Positions 1 through 8,122 of a stretch of 64,000 bases of DNA are shown in pieces. The notes under the pieces were generated by a model. It saw nothing but the letters and a program-made list of their open reading frames with translations. It made no database searches and was not told the DNA's origin. The translations under genes were made by a program, and so were the position numbers. The DNA lies in assembly GCA_902613845.1 (NCBI GenBank), contig CACMIW010000001.1, positions 1-64,000 on the forward strand. Direction: 5' to 3'. How positions within the stretch are numbered: position 1 is the stretch's first letter; each line of letters starts with the position of its first letter. This stretch comes from an uncultured Alphaproteobacteria bacterium. Its GTDB lineage: Bacteria; Pseudomonadota; Alphaproteobacteria; HIMB59.

Positions 1-1
1 A

Positions 2-595
2 AATGACAGACAAAGGATTGAACTTTCATCAGAGCCAAATCAACCAATATCTGGTAAACAATGTTATGGTTACAGTATAAAACTATCTAATGATTTTACT
101 GATATTAGAAAAGTAAGTACAACATTAGGTCAGATACATCAAAAGGGTGGCCCGTCTGGGAAAGCAAATAGTTTGTCTTCCTTCCCGCCATTGATACAAA
201 TTGATGCAAGAAAAGGAAATTTGTATTTAAATTGGCATCAACTAAGTGGCTCTAAAGACAATGTTAAAGATGAATCAAAATATTATAAATTAAAAACATT
301 AAAAAGTATGAAAGGTGTGTGGACAGATATCTCTTTGTGTTTAGATTTTGAAAATAAAAGAATAGATGCTTGGATTGATGGGGCTAACATTGTTAAAATT
401 TTAAAGTCACCAATTTTTTTTGAGCCAGAGTCAATTTACTTTAAACACGGTATATATCAGTCATTCATAAGTAACTACACGTCATTCAAAGGTAAAACAC
501 CTACACAAATTGTATATTATGATGAAGTGAGAAGAGGTAATTCTATTGAAGATGTAGATATCAACGTAAACCCTAATTTAAAATTTGTTGATTAA
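2..595 (+). CDS. Polysaccharide lyase-like protein, 3' part only
   Basis: The reading frame is open from the left edge (codons from position 2) to a TAA at 593-595, so the true start lies outside the window. The visible 197 residues fit a jelly-roll glycan-binding or lyase fold of the heparin-lyase-I-like type (Pfam 'Polysacc_lyase'). They show an early R-x-E-L-S segment, a G-x-x-Y-x-I strand, a Q-I-H-Q strand, a P-x-x-x-I-D-A strand and a closing 'DEVRRG' strand. Such proteins are normally secreted and cleave acidic polysaccharides, but the signal peptide region is missing here. It lies just beyond the 3' end of the neighbouring tRNA-Gly gene, a common island boundary. The family call is by pattern only, and the substrate is unknown. 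Confidence 0.55.
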   Translation, partial: NDRQRIELSSEPNQPISGKQCYGYSIKLSNDFTDIRKVSTTLGQIHQKGGPSGKANSLSSFPPLIQIDARKGNLYLNWHQLSGSKDNVKDESKYYKLKTLKSMKGVWTDISLCLDFENKRIDAWIDGANIVKILKSPIFFEPESIYFKHGIYQSFISNYTSFKGKTPTQIVYYDEVRRGNSIEDVDINVNPNLKFVD

Positions 596-609
596 ATAGT
601 TATGTGATT

Positions 610-684
610 TGGAGCGGGCGAAGGGATTCGAACCCTCGACTTCAACCTTGGCAAGGTTGCGCTCTACCCCTGAGCTACGCCCGC
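610..684 (-). tRNA. tRNA-Gly (anticodon GCC)
   Basis: Reading the minus strand from 684 gives a full cloverleaf. The acceptor stem is GCGGGCG paired with CGCCCGC, and the D-arm is GCTC...GAGC. The anticodon stem is CAACC/GGTTG with loop TTGCCAA (anticodon GCC). The T-loop is TTCGAAT, the discriminator is T and CCA is encoded at 610-612. No intron is present. The 3' end faces the polysaccharide-lyase gene, which stops 14 nt away. Confidence 0.97.
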
Positions 685-704
685 AAAATTTTTTTTGAAT
701 TTAT

Positions 705-733
705 CTTATAAACTTCCTTTTTGTAGCTATCAA
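705..733 (-). promoter_or_regulatory. Sigma-70 promoter of tRNA-Gly
   Basis: On the minus strand TTGATA (733-728) is followed by a 17-nt spacer and TATAAG (710-705). This is close to the TTGACA-N17-TATAAT consensus. Transcription would start about 14 nt before the tRNA 5' end at 684. Confidence 0.6.
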
Positions 734-794
734 GATAAAAGGTTGCATATAAGCAGTTTGTTGAAAAAACAATATTTAATACTATTTATAATAT

Positions 795-1661
795 ATGAGT
801 TTTGTAATTGATATAAATCAAGACGAGTTCGTTGAAGAAGTAATCGAAAAATCCAAAACCACTCCAGTTATTGTAGATTTTTGGGCACCATGGTGTGGAC
901 CCTGTAAACAATTAACACCCGTTTTAGAAAGTGTGGTTAACCAAAAAAATGGTAAAGTAATTCTTGCTAAAATTAATGTTGATGAAAATCAAGGAATTGC
1001 ATCGCAATTAAATATTCAATCAATACCTACTGTTTATGCATTTATTAACGGAAAGCCTTTTGATGCTTTTCAAGGTGCTCAACCAGAAAGCAAAATAAAT
1101 GAAATAGTTAATAAATTAATTGATGCAACACCTGGTAATGAAATACCTAAGCTCATTGAAGAAGCAAATCAATTTTTTAAGGATCAAAAATTTGAAGAGT
1201 CAATTAAAATTTATGAAAAACTTATTGGATTAGACTCAAGTAATATAAAAATAATTTGTGGTTTTTTAAGATGTCTAATTCAATTAAAAAGGTTTGATGA
1301 TGCTAAAGAAATGTTTAACTCTATTGAAGAGAAGTTATTAGATGATGGTGAGTTAAAAAAAATTAAAAAACTTTTAGATAATTCAGCAAATGAAATGGAC
1401 GTTTCTTTTGAGGAATTATTGAAGAATTTAAATGAAAAACCAAAAGACATAAATTTGAGATATAAGTTAGCAGAGAGTTATTTATCCTCTAACGAAACAG
1501 AAAAGGGTTTTAACGAACTACTCAAAATATTTGAGCAAGATCCTAATTGGAATGAAAGTGCAGCTAAAAAAAAACTTTTGGAATTTTTTGACTTATTAGG
1601 ATTTAGTGATCCAAATGTTATCGAAGCTCGAAAAAAATTATCAAGTATGATGTTTAAATAA
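795..1661 (+). CDS. cnoX: Thioredoxin-TPR co-chaperone (CnoX/YbbN family)
   Basis: The protein has 288 residues. An N-terminal thioredoxin domain (about 1-110) carries the redox motif WCGPC at 33-37. A C-terminal helical, TPR-like half (about 115-288) follows. This two-part layout is that of CnoX/YbbN, a holdase that protects proteins under oxidative stress and hands them to DnaK or GroEL. The intact CxxC suggests that it is also an active oxidoreductase, unlike the E. coli homologue (family knowledge). No Shine-Dalgarno is visible before the ATG, and an AT-rich TATTTA lies 6 nt upstream, so a leaderless mRNA is possible. The next gene starts inside its stop codon (TAATG), so the two are translationally coupled. 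Confidence 0.9.
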   Translation: MSFVIDINQDEFVEEVIEKSKTTPVIVDFWAPWCGPCKQLTPVLESVVNQKNGKVILAKINVDENQGIASQLNIQSIPTVYAFINGKPFDAFQGAQPESKINEIVNKLIDATPGNEIPKLIEEANQFFKDQKFEESIKIYEKLIGLDSSNIKIICGFLRCLIQLKRFDDAKEMFNSIEEKLLDDGELKKIKKLLDNSANEMDVSFEELLKNLNEKPKDINLRYKLAESYLSSNETEKGFNELLKIFEQDPNWNESAAKKKLLEFFDLLGFSDPNVIEARKKLSSMMFK

Positions 1662-2320
1662 TGGATGATAATATAAAAAAAATTTTTGAAATTGAGCCTA
1701 ACTCCATACCGAGCTCTATACCGATATTCCCCTTGGATAATGTTTTACTTTTGCCATTTGGCAAACTCCCTTTAAATATTTTTGAAGAAAGATATATCAA
1801 AATGACTTTAGACAGTCTTAAAACAAATAGAATGATTGGAATTATTCAACCTAAAAATAATAATAATGAATTATTTCAGATGGGATGTATCGGGAAAATT
1901 ACATCTTATATTGAAACACCTGATTACAGAATTGTTTTGAATCTTGAGGGTGTTTGTCGTTTTGTTCTTTACGAGAGAAATCTTACACCTCAAGGATATT
2001 ACAAGGCTACAATAGACTGCCAGGATTATTTTGAAGATCTTAATGACATGGAGCCAAAAATTGATCGAAAAAATTTAATTCAGAAATATTCAAATTTTTT
2101 CAAGATGAAGAAGTTAGATATTGATAAAGAGGTTCTTGCGGAAACATCTAACCTACAACTTCTGTCTACTTTAGCAATGCTGGCACCTTTTAACAAAATT
2201 GATAAACAGGCAATTCTTGAATCGCCAAATATCTTATCCAGAATTAATACTATAAACTCTATTCTTGACCTAAATACCTTTCAAGTAATAGATAGTAAAG
2301 GACCAAATAATTTAAATTAA
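1661..2320 (+). CDS. Lon protease N-terminal (substrate-binding) domain protein
   Basis: A 219-residue protein consisting of only the LON_SB domain. It begins with the typical strand 'IPIFPLDNVLLLPFGKLPL' (about 20-38), followed by the F-E-x-R-Y turn and a G-x-I-x-x-Y strand. It has no AAA+ or protease domain, so it is a stand-alone LON-domain protein as found in many proteobacteria. Its role is thought to be substrate or chaperone-linked binding but is not established. The ATG overlaps the stop of the thioredoxin gene by 1 nt, and the same pair of genes is adjacent in many alphaproteobacteria. The 3' end overlaps the convergent ubiH-type gene by 9 nt. Confidence 0.88.
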   Translation: MDDNIKKIFEIEPNSIPSSIPIFPLDNVLLLPFGKLPLNIFEERYIKMTLDSLKTNRMIGIIQPKNNNNELFQMGCIGKITSYIETPDYRIVLNLEGVCRFVLYERNLTPQGYYKATIDCQDYFEDLNDMEPKIDRKNLIQKYSNFFKMKKLDIDKEVLAETSNLQLLSTLAMLAPFNKIDKQAILESPNILSRINTINSILDLNTFQVIDSKGPNNLN

Positions 2321-3430
2321 ATTAGATCTTCCCATTGCTTGCTTAATAAAAAAATCTCTTAGAGGCTTCAAACTTCTTAAACCAAAGTATCCTAATTTAA
2401 TTACTTTATTATTTATTGGGAATTTATTTTCATATAAAAAATTTAATAGAGAGGTAAAGCCTAAGTAAATTGAGCTTTCAAGGATTCTATTAGAGTAATA
2501 AATTGAATTAAATATTTTATCATCTATTGAATAGTTTTTAGATAACTTAATTAATTTTTGTATATCCTTAATTCCTAAATTCCAACCCTGGCCAGCAACT
2601 GGGTGAATTGATTTAAGGCTATCACCAATGTAAATAAAATCTTTGTTATCTTTTGTTAAATTAGGTTTTATTGGAAATTTGTATATAGATTTTTCAAAAT
2701 TTATTTGCCCGTGGGATTTTTCAAATTTTTTTTTAATTAACAATTTTATTTTATTTGGGGAAATTTTTTTCTTTGTTGTATAAATAAAGGTGGACTTATT
2801 TTTATATTTTGATGGTGATGGTAGAATGGCAAGCGGTCCATCAGGATTAAAAATTTCATATGCAAAATTTTGATGATTTTTGTAATGATTAAAAAAACCA
2901 ACGAACGAATTATGACCTTGGTCAAATTTAATACTCCTATGGCTGGGATTTAAATTATTATTCTTACCAATGCTAATTATTATTTTTTTAAATTTATAGC
3001 TATTTTTATCGATGAAAGTGATTTTGTTTGGTTGAATATTATTAAAGTTTATATTTATATCTGTTTTCAAGATACTTAATTCTTTGAGCTTAGCTCTTAC
3101 TATTTGAACCATCTCATAATTGAATATCACATTGCCCATAGCCTCAGAATTATTTTCAAATATAAGTGGTTTATGATTGATATAGTCAGATATAATAATT
3201 TTTTCTATAGACTGGGGTTTAGTTTTCAATTTACCCCAAATACCTAAATTTATTAGAAATTCTCTTGAGTTTGCATTTACTGCTAAAGTTCTTTTATCAG
3301 GAATTATTTTTTTTTCCTTATCAATAACCAAGACTTTGAAATTATTTTTGTGCAAAGCAAGAGCTGCAATAGAGCCTATTAAGCCAGCACCGACAATTAA
3401 AAAGTCGCATTTATGTATTTTATTTTTCAT
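2312..3430 (-). CDS. ubiH: FAD-dependent monooxygenase, UbiH/UbiF/Coq6 family
   Basis: The protein has 372 residues. The N-terminal FAD-binding fold shows V-G-A-G-L-I-G at 13-19 and an acidic end of beta-2 ('VIDKEKK'). The second FAD motif is 'YIGDSLKSIHPVAGQGWNLG', about residues 265-285, and is diagnostic for the UbiH family. These flavoproteins hydroxylate the ring of ubiquinone precursors at the inner membrane. Which ring position this one modifies cannot be told from sequence. It is divergent from ftsK with only 22 nt between start codons, so both promoters must be very short or lie inside coding sequence. At its 3' end it overlaps the LON-domain gene. Confidence 0.87.
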   Translation of the reverse strand: MKNKIHKCDFLIVGAGLIGSIAALALHKNNFKVLVIDKEKKIIPDKRTLAVNANSREFLINLGIWGKLKTKPQSIEKIIISDYINHKPLIFENNSEAMGNVIFNYEMVQIVRAKLKELSILKTDININFNNIQPNKITFIDKNSYKFKKIIISIGKNNNLNPSHRSIKFDQGHNSFVGFFNHYKNHQNFAYEIFNPDGPLAILPSPSKYKNKSTFIYTTKKKISPNKIKLLIKKKFEKSHGQINFEKSIYKFPIKPNLTKDNKDFIYIGDSLKSIHPVAGQGWNLGIKDIQKLIKLSKNYSIDDKIFNSIYYSNRILESSIYLGFTSLLNFLYENKFPINNKVIKLGYFGLRSLKPLRDFFIKQAMGRSNLI

Positions 3431-3452
3431 TAAGACGCATATATTTAAAACA

Positions 3453-5528
3453 ATGAAGAATAACTATATTCCAGATATCTTTAAAGAAAAAATCTATTTA
3501 TCAATAAAGTATATTTATTCTTTATTTTTTTTCATATTATTTGTTCTATCAGCATTAGCTTTATTTACTTTTGACATAAATGATAATTCTTTTTTAACTA
3601 GTACTAGTAATGTATCTAATAATCTATTAGGTGATTTTGGATCATATTTTGCAAGCTTTGTTTTTTATACGTTTGGGGTCTTAGGTTACTTAACCTCTCT
3701 TTTTTTCTTAATATCTTCTGTATTAATTTTAATTAGTAAATTGCCTAAATACATATTTATAAGACTATTATTGTTTTTCATAAGTCTAATCTTAATACCG
3801 CAAACTTTTTTATTGTACGGGATTGAATTTACATTTATTGAATCAATACAAATTTGGGGTATCTTTGCCTTACAATTATATACAATTCACGAACTTGAAT
3901 ATGTGAGCTATTTATTATCATTTTTTGGGATGGTCATTTATTTTTATTCACAAAATATTTTTAATCTACTTAAAATTCCCAAAATTAGTATTGGTAATAG
4001 TTTTAAATTTAATAAAAAAGAAACATATAATTATAATAAAGTTAAAAAAGAACCTTTTATAAACAGTATTCCTGGAACTACTATTGAAGGTAGAGACAAA
4101 ATTGAAAACGAAAGTGACAATAAAAGTCAAAAATTAAAAAATGATTATCACTCTCCTTCACTTGAAATTTTAGATAGAGAAGAAACTGTTGATAAAAAAA
4201 GGCAAGGCAAGGATAGTATAAAATTTAATTCAGATTTATTAGAGAAAGTATTCGAAGATTTTAATATTGAGATAGAGGTTGTTAATGTAAAACTTGGTCC
4301 TGTTGTAACTTTATTTGAAATTTTACCAGCTGCAGGAATAAAAATTAATACAATCATAAATCTTGCTGATGATATATCTAGGAGTATGGGTGTCGGGGCC
4401 GTAAGAATATCTCAAATATTTGGCACACAATATTTGGGTGTTGAAGTTCCAAATGATCAACGAGAAACTGTAACTATTAGAGAATTGCTGAGTGATGAAA
4501 ATTTTAAAAAAACTTCATCCAAAATCCCTATTTGTATTGGAAAAGATATTTCAGGAAAAATAGAAGTTATTGATTTAAGCAAAACACCACATCTTTTAGT
4601 CGCAGGCACTACAGGTTCTGGAAAGTCTGTATTTATAAATACTTTGCTAGCAAGTATTTTGTACAAATTTTCACCTAAAGAATTACGATTAATACTTATT
4701 GACCCGAAGATGCTTGAACTAAGTGTTTATAATGACATTGCACATTTGCTAACACCAGTTGTTACTGAGCCAAAAAAAGCAATTATTGCCCTAAAATGGG
4801 TATGTAAAGAAATGGAAAGAAGGTATTCACTTATGAATGAGGAGAATACAAGAAGCTTAGAGGGGTACAATGAAAAGTCGATTGAAAAGCTTCCTTATAT
4901 AGTTGTTTTCATTGATGAGATGGCTGATTTGATGATGACTGCTGGTAAAGAAGTTGAACATTATGTTCAAAGACTTGCGCAAATGGCTAGGGCATGTGGA
5001 ATACATTTAGTCATGGCAACTCAAAGACCAAGTGTTGATATTATTACAGGGAGTATTAAAGCAAACTTTCCATCGAGAATAAGTTTTCAGGTTGCTAGCA
5101 AATATGATAGCAGAACAGTCTTAGGAGAAATAGGTGCGGAACAGTTACTTGGAAACGGTGACATGCTTATGTCTAAAAATGGAGGAAACATCATCCGTTA
5201 TCAATCAGCCTTTATATCAGATAATGAAGTAAACAAATTAATAAATGAAATTAAAAAAAGTCAATCTGTCGAGTATCTAGATGAATTAGATGAAATAATT
5301 AAAAACAATGATGAAAACTTTGATAGCCTAAGTGACGAAGATGAAGCTTTAATATCAAAATCTATAGATCTCATTAAATCAACAAATAAAGCATCAACTA
5401 GTTTTCTCCAGAGAAATTTTCAAGTTGGTTATAACAAAGCTGCTAGAATAATGGAGGCGCTTGAACAAAGAGGTGTTGTTTCTCCACCAAATCACGCTGG
5501 AAAAAGGGAAATTTTAATCAATCAATAA
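3453..5528 (+). CDS. ftsK: DNA translocase FtsK
   Basis: The protein has 691 residues from ATG 3453. An upstream in-frame ATG at 3336 was rejected because it lies inside ubiH. Four hydrophobic segments fill the first ~175 residues, then a short linker. The motor carries Walker A GTTGSGKS (about 385-392) and Walker B 'IVVFIDEMADLM'. The C-terminal winged-helix gamma domain ('FQVGYNKAARIMEALEQRG') reads KOPS. FtsK pumps DNA at the septum and activates XerCD at dif. The linker is short for the family, as expected in a small genome. TATATT at 3440-3445 lies 7 nt before the ATG, so the mRNA may be leaderless. The 3' end overlaps the convergent winged-helix gene by 15 nt. Confidence 0.96.
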   Translation: MKNNYIPDIFKEKIYLSIKYIYSLFFFILFVLSALALFTFDINDNSFLTSTSNVSNNLLGDFGSYFASFVFYTFGVLGYLTSLFFLISSVLILISKLPKYIFIRLLLFFISLILIPQTFLLYGIEFTFIESIQIWGIFALQLYTIHELEYVSYLLSFFGMVIYFYSQNIFNLLKIPKISIGNSFKFNKKETYNYNKVKKEPFINSIPGTTIEGRDKIENESDNKSQKLKNDYHSPSLEILDREETVDKKRQGKDSIKFNSDLLEKVFEDFNIEIEVVNVKLGPVVTLFEILPAAGIKINTIINLADDISRSMGVGAVRISQIFGTQYLGVEVPNDQRETVTIRELLSDENFKKTSSKIPICIGKDISGKIEVIDLSKTPHLLVAGTTGSGKSVFINTLLASILYKFSPKELRLILIDPKMLELSVYNDIAHLLTPVVTEPKKAIIALKWVCKEMERRYSLMNEENTRSLEGYNEKSIEKLPYIVVFIDEMADLMMTAGKEVEHYVQRLAQMARACGIHLVMATQRPSVDIITGSIKANFPSRISFQVASKYDSRTVLGEIGAEQLLGNGDMLMSKNGGNIIRYQSAFISDNEVNKLINEIKKSQSVEYLDELDEIIKNNDENFDSLSDEDEALISKSIDLIKSTNKASTSFLQRNFQVGYNKAARIMEALEQRGVVSPPNHAGKREILINQ

Positions 5529-6038
5529 ACGAAGTTTTTTTTCGTGTGACTGGAAATTTACATCTAAATTTAAATCCTCATTTAATTTGTTTTTTAAATT
5601 TGTTAAGTGAGTATCTAATTTATTGATTTGAATAGATTTATCTCTTTTCCAAATTCTTTTATATAAGAGATCTTTATTAACACCATGCTTAGATAATAAA
5701 ATATTATTTAAGATAATATTTTGAATTTCACTTAATAGAGACCTTTTTTTGGAGTTTTCAACTAATCGTTGATAAGGATAATAATTGTAATTACTAATTG
5801 GTATATGGATATCTACAATTGATTTTAAAATTTCAGACATTAGATAATTTATGTCAACTGGAGTTGAAATTTCTTTTTTAAAATCATCGATAAAAAGGTT
5901 AATATTTTTTGTAGATTCATTTATCTTTATAGTAGTGAAATAAGCCTCATTTTCTGAGGCTAAAGAAAATTTTTTATTTTCTAAATAGTTTTTTAAAGTT
6001 TTATAAATTAAATAGTTTTCACAATCTAATTTTATCAA
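5514..6038 (-). CDS. Winged-helix DNA-binding protein (OmpR-type C-terminal domain)
   Basis: The protein has 174 residues. The C-terminal ~70 residues fit the OmpR/PhoB effector fold: 'GVNKDLLYKRIWKR' followed by 'LDTHLTNLKNKL' matches the usual v-x-R-x-x-L-x-x-x-V-W ... T-H-x-x-x-L-R-x-K-L pattern. The basic recognition residues are partly replaced by Asn and Lys. The N-terminal part is not a recognisable receiver domain, so no phosphorylation input is evident. It is the last gene of a minus-strand run (sulfotransferase-like, yggS, LolA-like, this gene). Target genes are unknown. A stand-alone winged-helix protein of this kind occurs near these genes in other alphaproteobacteria (recalled, not checked). 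Confidence 0.55.
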   Translation of the reverse strand: MIKLDCENYLIYKTLKNYLENKKFSLASENEAYFTTIKINESTKNINLFIDDFKKEISTPVDINYLMSEILKSIVDIHIPISNYNYYPYQRLVENSKKRSLLSEIQNIILNNILLSKHGVNKDLLYKRIWKRDKSIQINKLDTHLTNLKNKLNEDLNLDVNFQSHEKKLRLLID

Positions 6039-6050
6039 TACATCACCATA

Positions 6051-6521
6051 TTAAGAATATTCTACAAAATTAAAATGCCAGAAATATTTTTTATTTATTG
6101 TATCAAAATTACAATTAAAAATATTTACACTTAAATTTACATCTTCTGATTTGATAGAAAGCCTTTTTATGAAATTATTTTTACTTTTTTCTACCTTAAT
6201 ATAGAGATCATTGTCTTTATAGTATTCCTTTATATTTGGATAATCAGAAGCTAATTTCATAAATTTCTCTAAGGACTCGGTATTATCTGTAAGCTTTTGA
6301 ACAAATTTAGTATCATTTCTTATTAAATAAAATTTATTTTCTTTAGCTATGATTGTGAAGAGATCCTGTTTTATATACTGATATCTTAAAGATTGGTCTT
6401 TTAACATTAGTATACCTTCTTGTACTTCTCCATTTTTATAAACTTCTTCAAAGTTACATTTGACTTCGACAGCAAATAAACTATTAAAATAGAAAGAAAA
6501 TAATAAAATTAATTTTTTCAA
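6051..6521 (-). CDS. lolA: Probable LolA-like periplasmic lipoprotein carrier
   Basis: The protein has 156 residues with a short signal peptide ending near Ala17. The mature part follows the LolA pattern in outline: an early 'FEEVYKNGEVQEG' (F-x-Q-x-x...G-x-F), 'LRYQYIKQDLFTII' (L-R-W-x-Y-x-x-P...I) and a 'KFYLIRND' strand. LolA ferries lipoproteins from the inner to the outer membrane. In alphaproteobacteria lolA is typically beside ftsK; here it is close but on the opposite strand. The protein is shorter than usual LolA (about 200) and strongly diverged, so a DUF-type secreted protein is an alternative. Its start overlaps the yggS stop by 4 nt. Confidence 0.5.
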   Translation of the reverse strand: MKKLILLFSFYFNSLFAVEVKCNFEEVYKNGEVQEGILMLKDQSLRYQYIKQDLFTIIAKENKFYLIRNDTKFVQKLTDNTESLEKFMKLASDYPNIKEYYKDNDLYIKVEKSKNNFIKRLSIKSEDVNLSVNIFNCNFDTINKKYFWHFNFVEYS

Positions 6522-7147
6522 CTAAATATTTTAGACCCCACTCTTATTAAATTGGATCCGCATTTTAAAGAAATTTCGTAATCGCCACTCATTCCCATGC
6601 TTAATTTTAAGTTTGGATTTAGTTCATCTCTAATGTTTTTTAGTTTTTCAAAATGAATTTTAGCTTTATCATCAAAAGGAGGTATACACATTAATCCGAT
6701 TATATTTAAATTTTGTTTTAAACAAATCTGATACAAATTATTTAAATTGTCAGGTAGAACTCCTGATTTTTGTTCTTCTTCTCCAATATTTACTTGAATA
6801 TAAAAATTCTTTGTTTTTATTTTAGACTTATTTTTTACTTTGGCTATTTCATTGACTAATTTTTCTCTATCAATGCTCTGTATTGTATTAAATAGATTTA
6901 ATGCTAATTTTACTTTGTTTGTTTGAAGTGGGCCAATTAGATGTAAGTCTAAAATATGGTTTGAAAAATTCTTGAATTTCTCATTTGCTTCTTGAACCTT
7001 ATTTTCACCAAACAAACTATACCCTTTCTCAATAAGTTCTTTAATTGTATGAACATCCCTATTTTTAGTGACTATTTGCAATTTAGCAAAAGGGAATGAT
7101 TCAAGTGTTTTGTTTATTTTTTCGAGTTGAGCATAATTAACTGTCAT
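6518..7147 (-). CDS. yggS: YggS/PROSC family PLP homeostasis protein
   Basis: The protein has 209 residues in a TIM-barrel, alanine-racemase-N-type fold. The PLP lysine is in 'QIVTKNRD' (Lys28). It is followed by 'FGENKVQEANEK', 'HLIGPLQTNKVK' (usual GxLQxNK), 'QVNIGEEEQKSGV' and the C-terminal 'LSMGMSGDYEISLKCGSNLIRVGS' phosphate-binding stretch, all hallmarks of the family. The protein binds pyridoxal phosphate and buffers its level; it is not an enzyme in the usual sense. It sits second in a four-gene minus-strand run, 6 nt after the sulfotransferase-like gene and overlapping the LolA-like gene by 4 nt. Confidence 0.93.
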   Translation of the reverse strand: MTVNYAQLEKINKTLESFPFAKLQIVTKNRDVHTIKELIEKGYSLFGENKVQEANEKFKNFSNHILDLHLIGPLQTNKVKLALNLFNTIQSIDREKLVNEIAKVKNKSKIKTKNFYIQVNIGEEEQKSGVLPDNLNNLYQICLKQNLNIIGLMCIPPFDDKAKIHFEKLKNIRDELNPNLKLSMGMSGDYEISLKCGSNLIRVGSKIFS

Positions 7148-7153
7148 AATTAA

Positions 7154-8095
7154 TTAAATATCATATGTTTCAACCAATTCGTCTACATAATTACCGAGAA
7201 ATTTTTTTTCCTTATTTGACAGTTCGACATCTTCTTTATGAATTGCGATTGGGTTTTTTTTGATGAATAATTCAATCAAATCATAGTTTAATTCCATTTC
7301 AACACCTGACTGTATTAAATGTAGAATAACAGAACTTAATGTTTCAAAGGTATTATTATAAATATCTTTTTTTGAAATAATTTTACCTCTCAGAGAAGTT
7401 AATACATTTGGATCTGACCAACTTTCTGTATGAATATGCCAACCTTTGGTTGGGAATTTAAAATTAGCTTTTGAAAAAGATTCATTTTGTTCTTTTTGAT
7501 CTAAATTTAAAAATATATTTCTTGCAACTTCTTGATCTTGATTAACAGTTTTTTTGATACTTGAATAGACCTCATAGGGGTTATTCAATATTAGTATATA
7601 AGATTGTGAAAGAGATTGTTTTGTAAAATTATAATTATTTTCGCTTGAAAAAAAGGGTATTTCATTTTGTAAAAATTTAAATTTAACATTTGATTTATTT
7701 AAAATCATCCACTGAAAAAAATAAGATTGATTTACAAGAGTGTTAAAATTGATATTTTCACTATATTGAATAGTATTATTAATTTCATATTTGTAGGATT
7801 TTATTTCTTGTTTTAAATATTTGTTATTCTCAATGTAATACTGAATAAAAAAAATTAGGTATTTACTATCATCTTCTAAAAAAGTATTTATCCAGACAAT
7901 TTTATTATTTGATGCATCTTGATTATAGTTGCTTATAGAATTTGAAATATATTTCACTGATATTTCATAAAATGCCTTTTCATCATTTTTAATTTTCTGA
8001 AGATACTCGAAGATTTCTTTAAACTTTTGATCCAAAAACAAATTATCTATATGTTTTAAATGGTAATGATATTTAAATTTGTTTAAAAAAGACAT
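7154..8095 (-). CDS. Divergent sulfotransferase-like protein without a visible PAPS loop
   Basis: The protein has 313 residues. The second half resembles the end of bacterial sulfotransferases: 'LILNNPYEVYSSIKK' is like the 3'-phosphate motif R-x-P-x-x-x-x-x-S, and 'GWHIHTESWSDPNV' plus a downstream helix is like the W-x-x-x-x-x-S-W segment before the R-Y-E-D-L motif (here 'LRGKIISKKDI'). The 5' PAPS loop (G-x-P-R-S-G-T-T) was not found, and the N-terminal 130 residues are helical and unrecognised. It may therefore be an inactive or altered homologue. It diverges from the TPR-sulfotransferase gene with 27 nt between starts, which suggests a functional pair. Function unknown. Confidence 0.45.
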   Translation of the reverse strand: MSFLNKFKYHYHLKHIDNLFLDQKFKEIFEYLQKIKNDEKAFYEISVKYISNSISNYNQDASNNKIVWINTFLEDDSKYLIFFIQYYIENNKYLKQEIKSYKYEINNTIQYSENINFNTLVNQSYFFQWMILNKSNVKFKFLQNEIPFFSSENNYNFTKQSLSQSYILILNNPYEVYSSIKKTVNQDQEVARNIFLNLDQKEQNESFSKANFKFPTKGWHIHTESWSDPNVLTSLRGKIISKKDIYNNTFETLSSVILHLIQSGVEMELNYDLIELFIKKNPIAIHKEDVELSNKEKKFLGNYVDELVETYDI

Positions 8096-8122
8096 TATAT
8101 TAAATATCTATATATTAAATTT

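Noticed and set aside
3336-3452. A longer N-terminus for FtsK starting at ATG 3336
   Set aside because: It lies wholly inside ubiH on the other strand, encodes no FtsK-like residues, and ATG 3453 gives a normal start.
4148-4666. Open minus-strand frames of about 69 codons inside ftsK
   Set aside because: They are antisense shadows of a strongly conserved gene and have no recognisable protein features.
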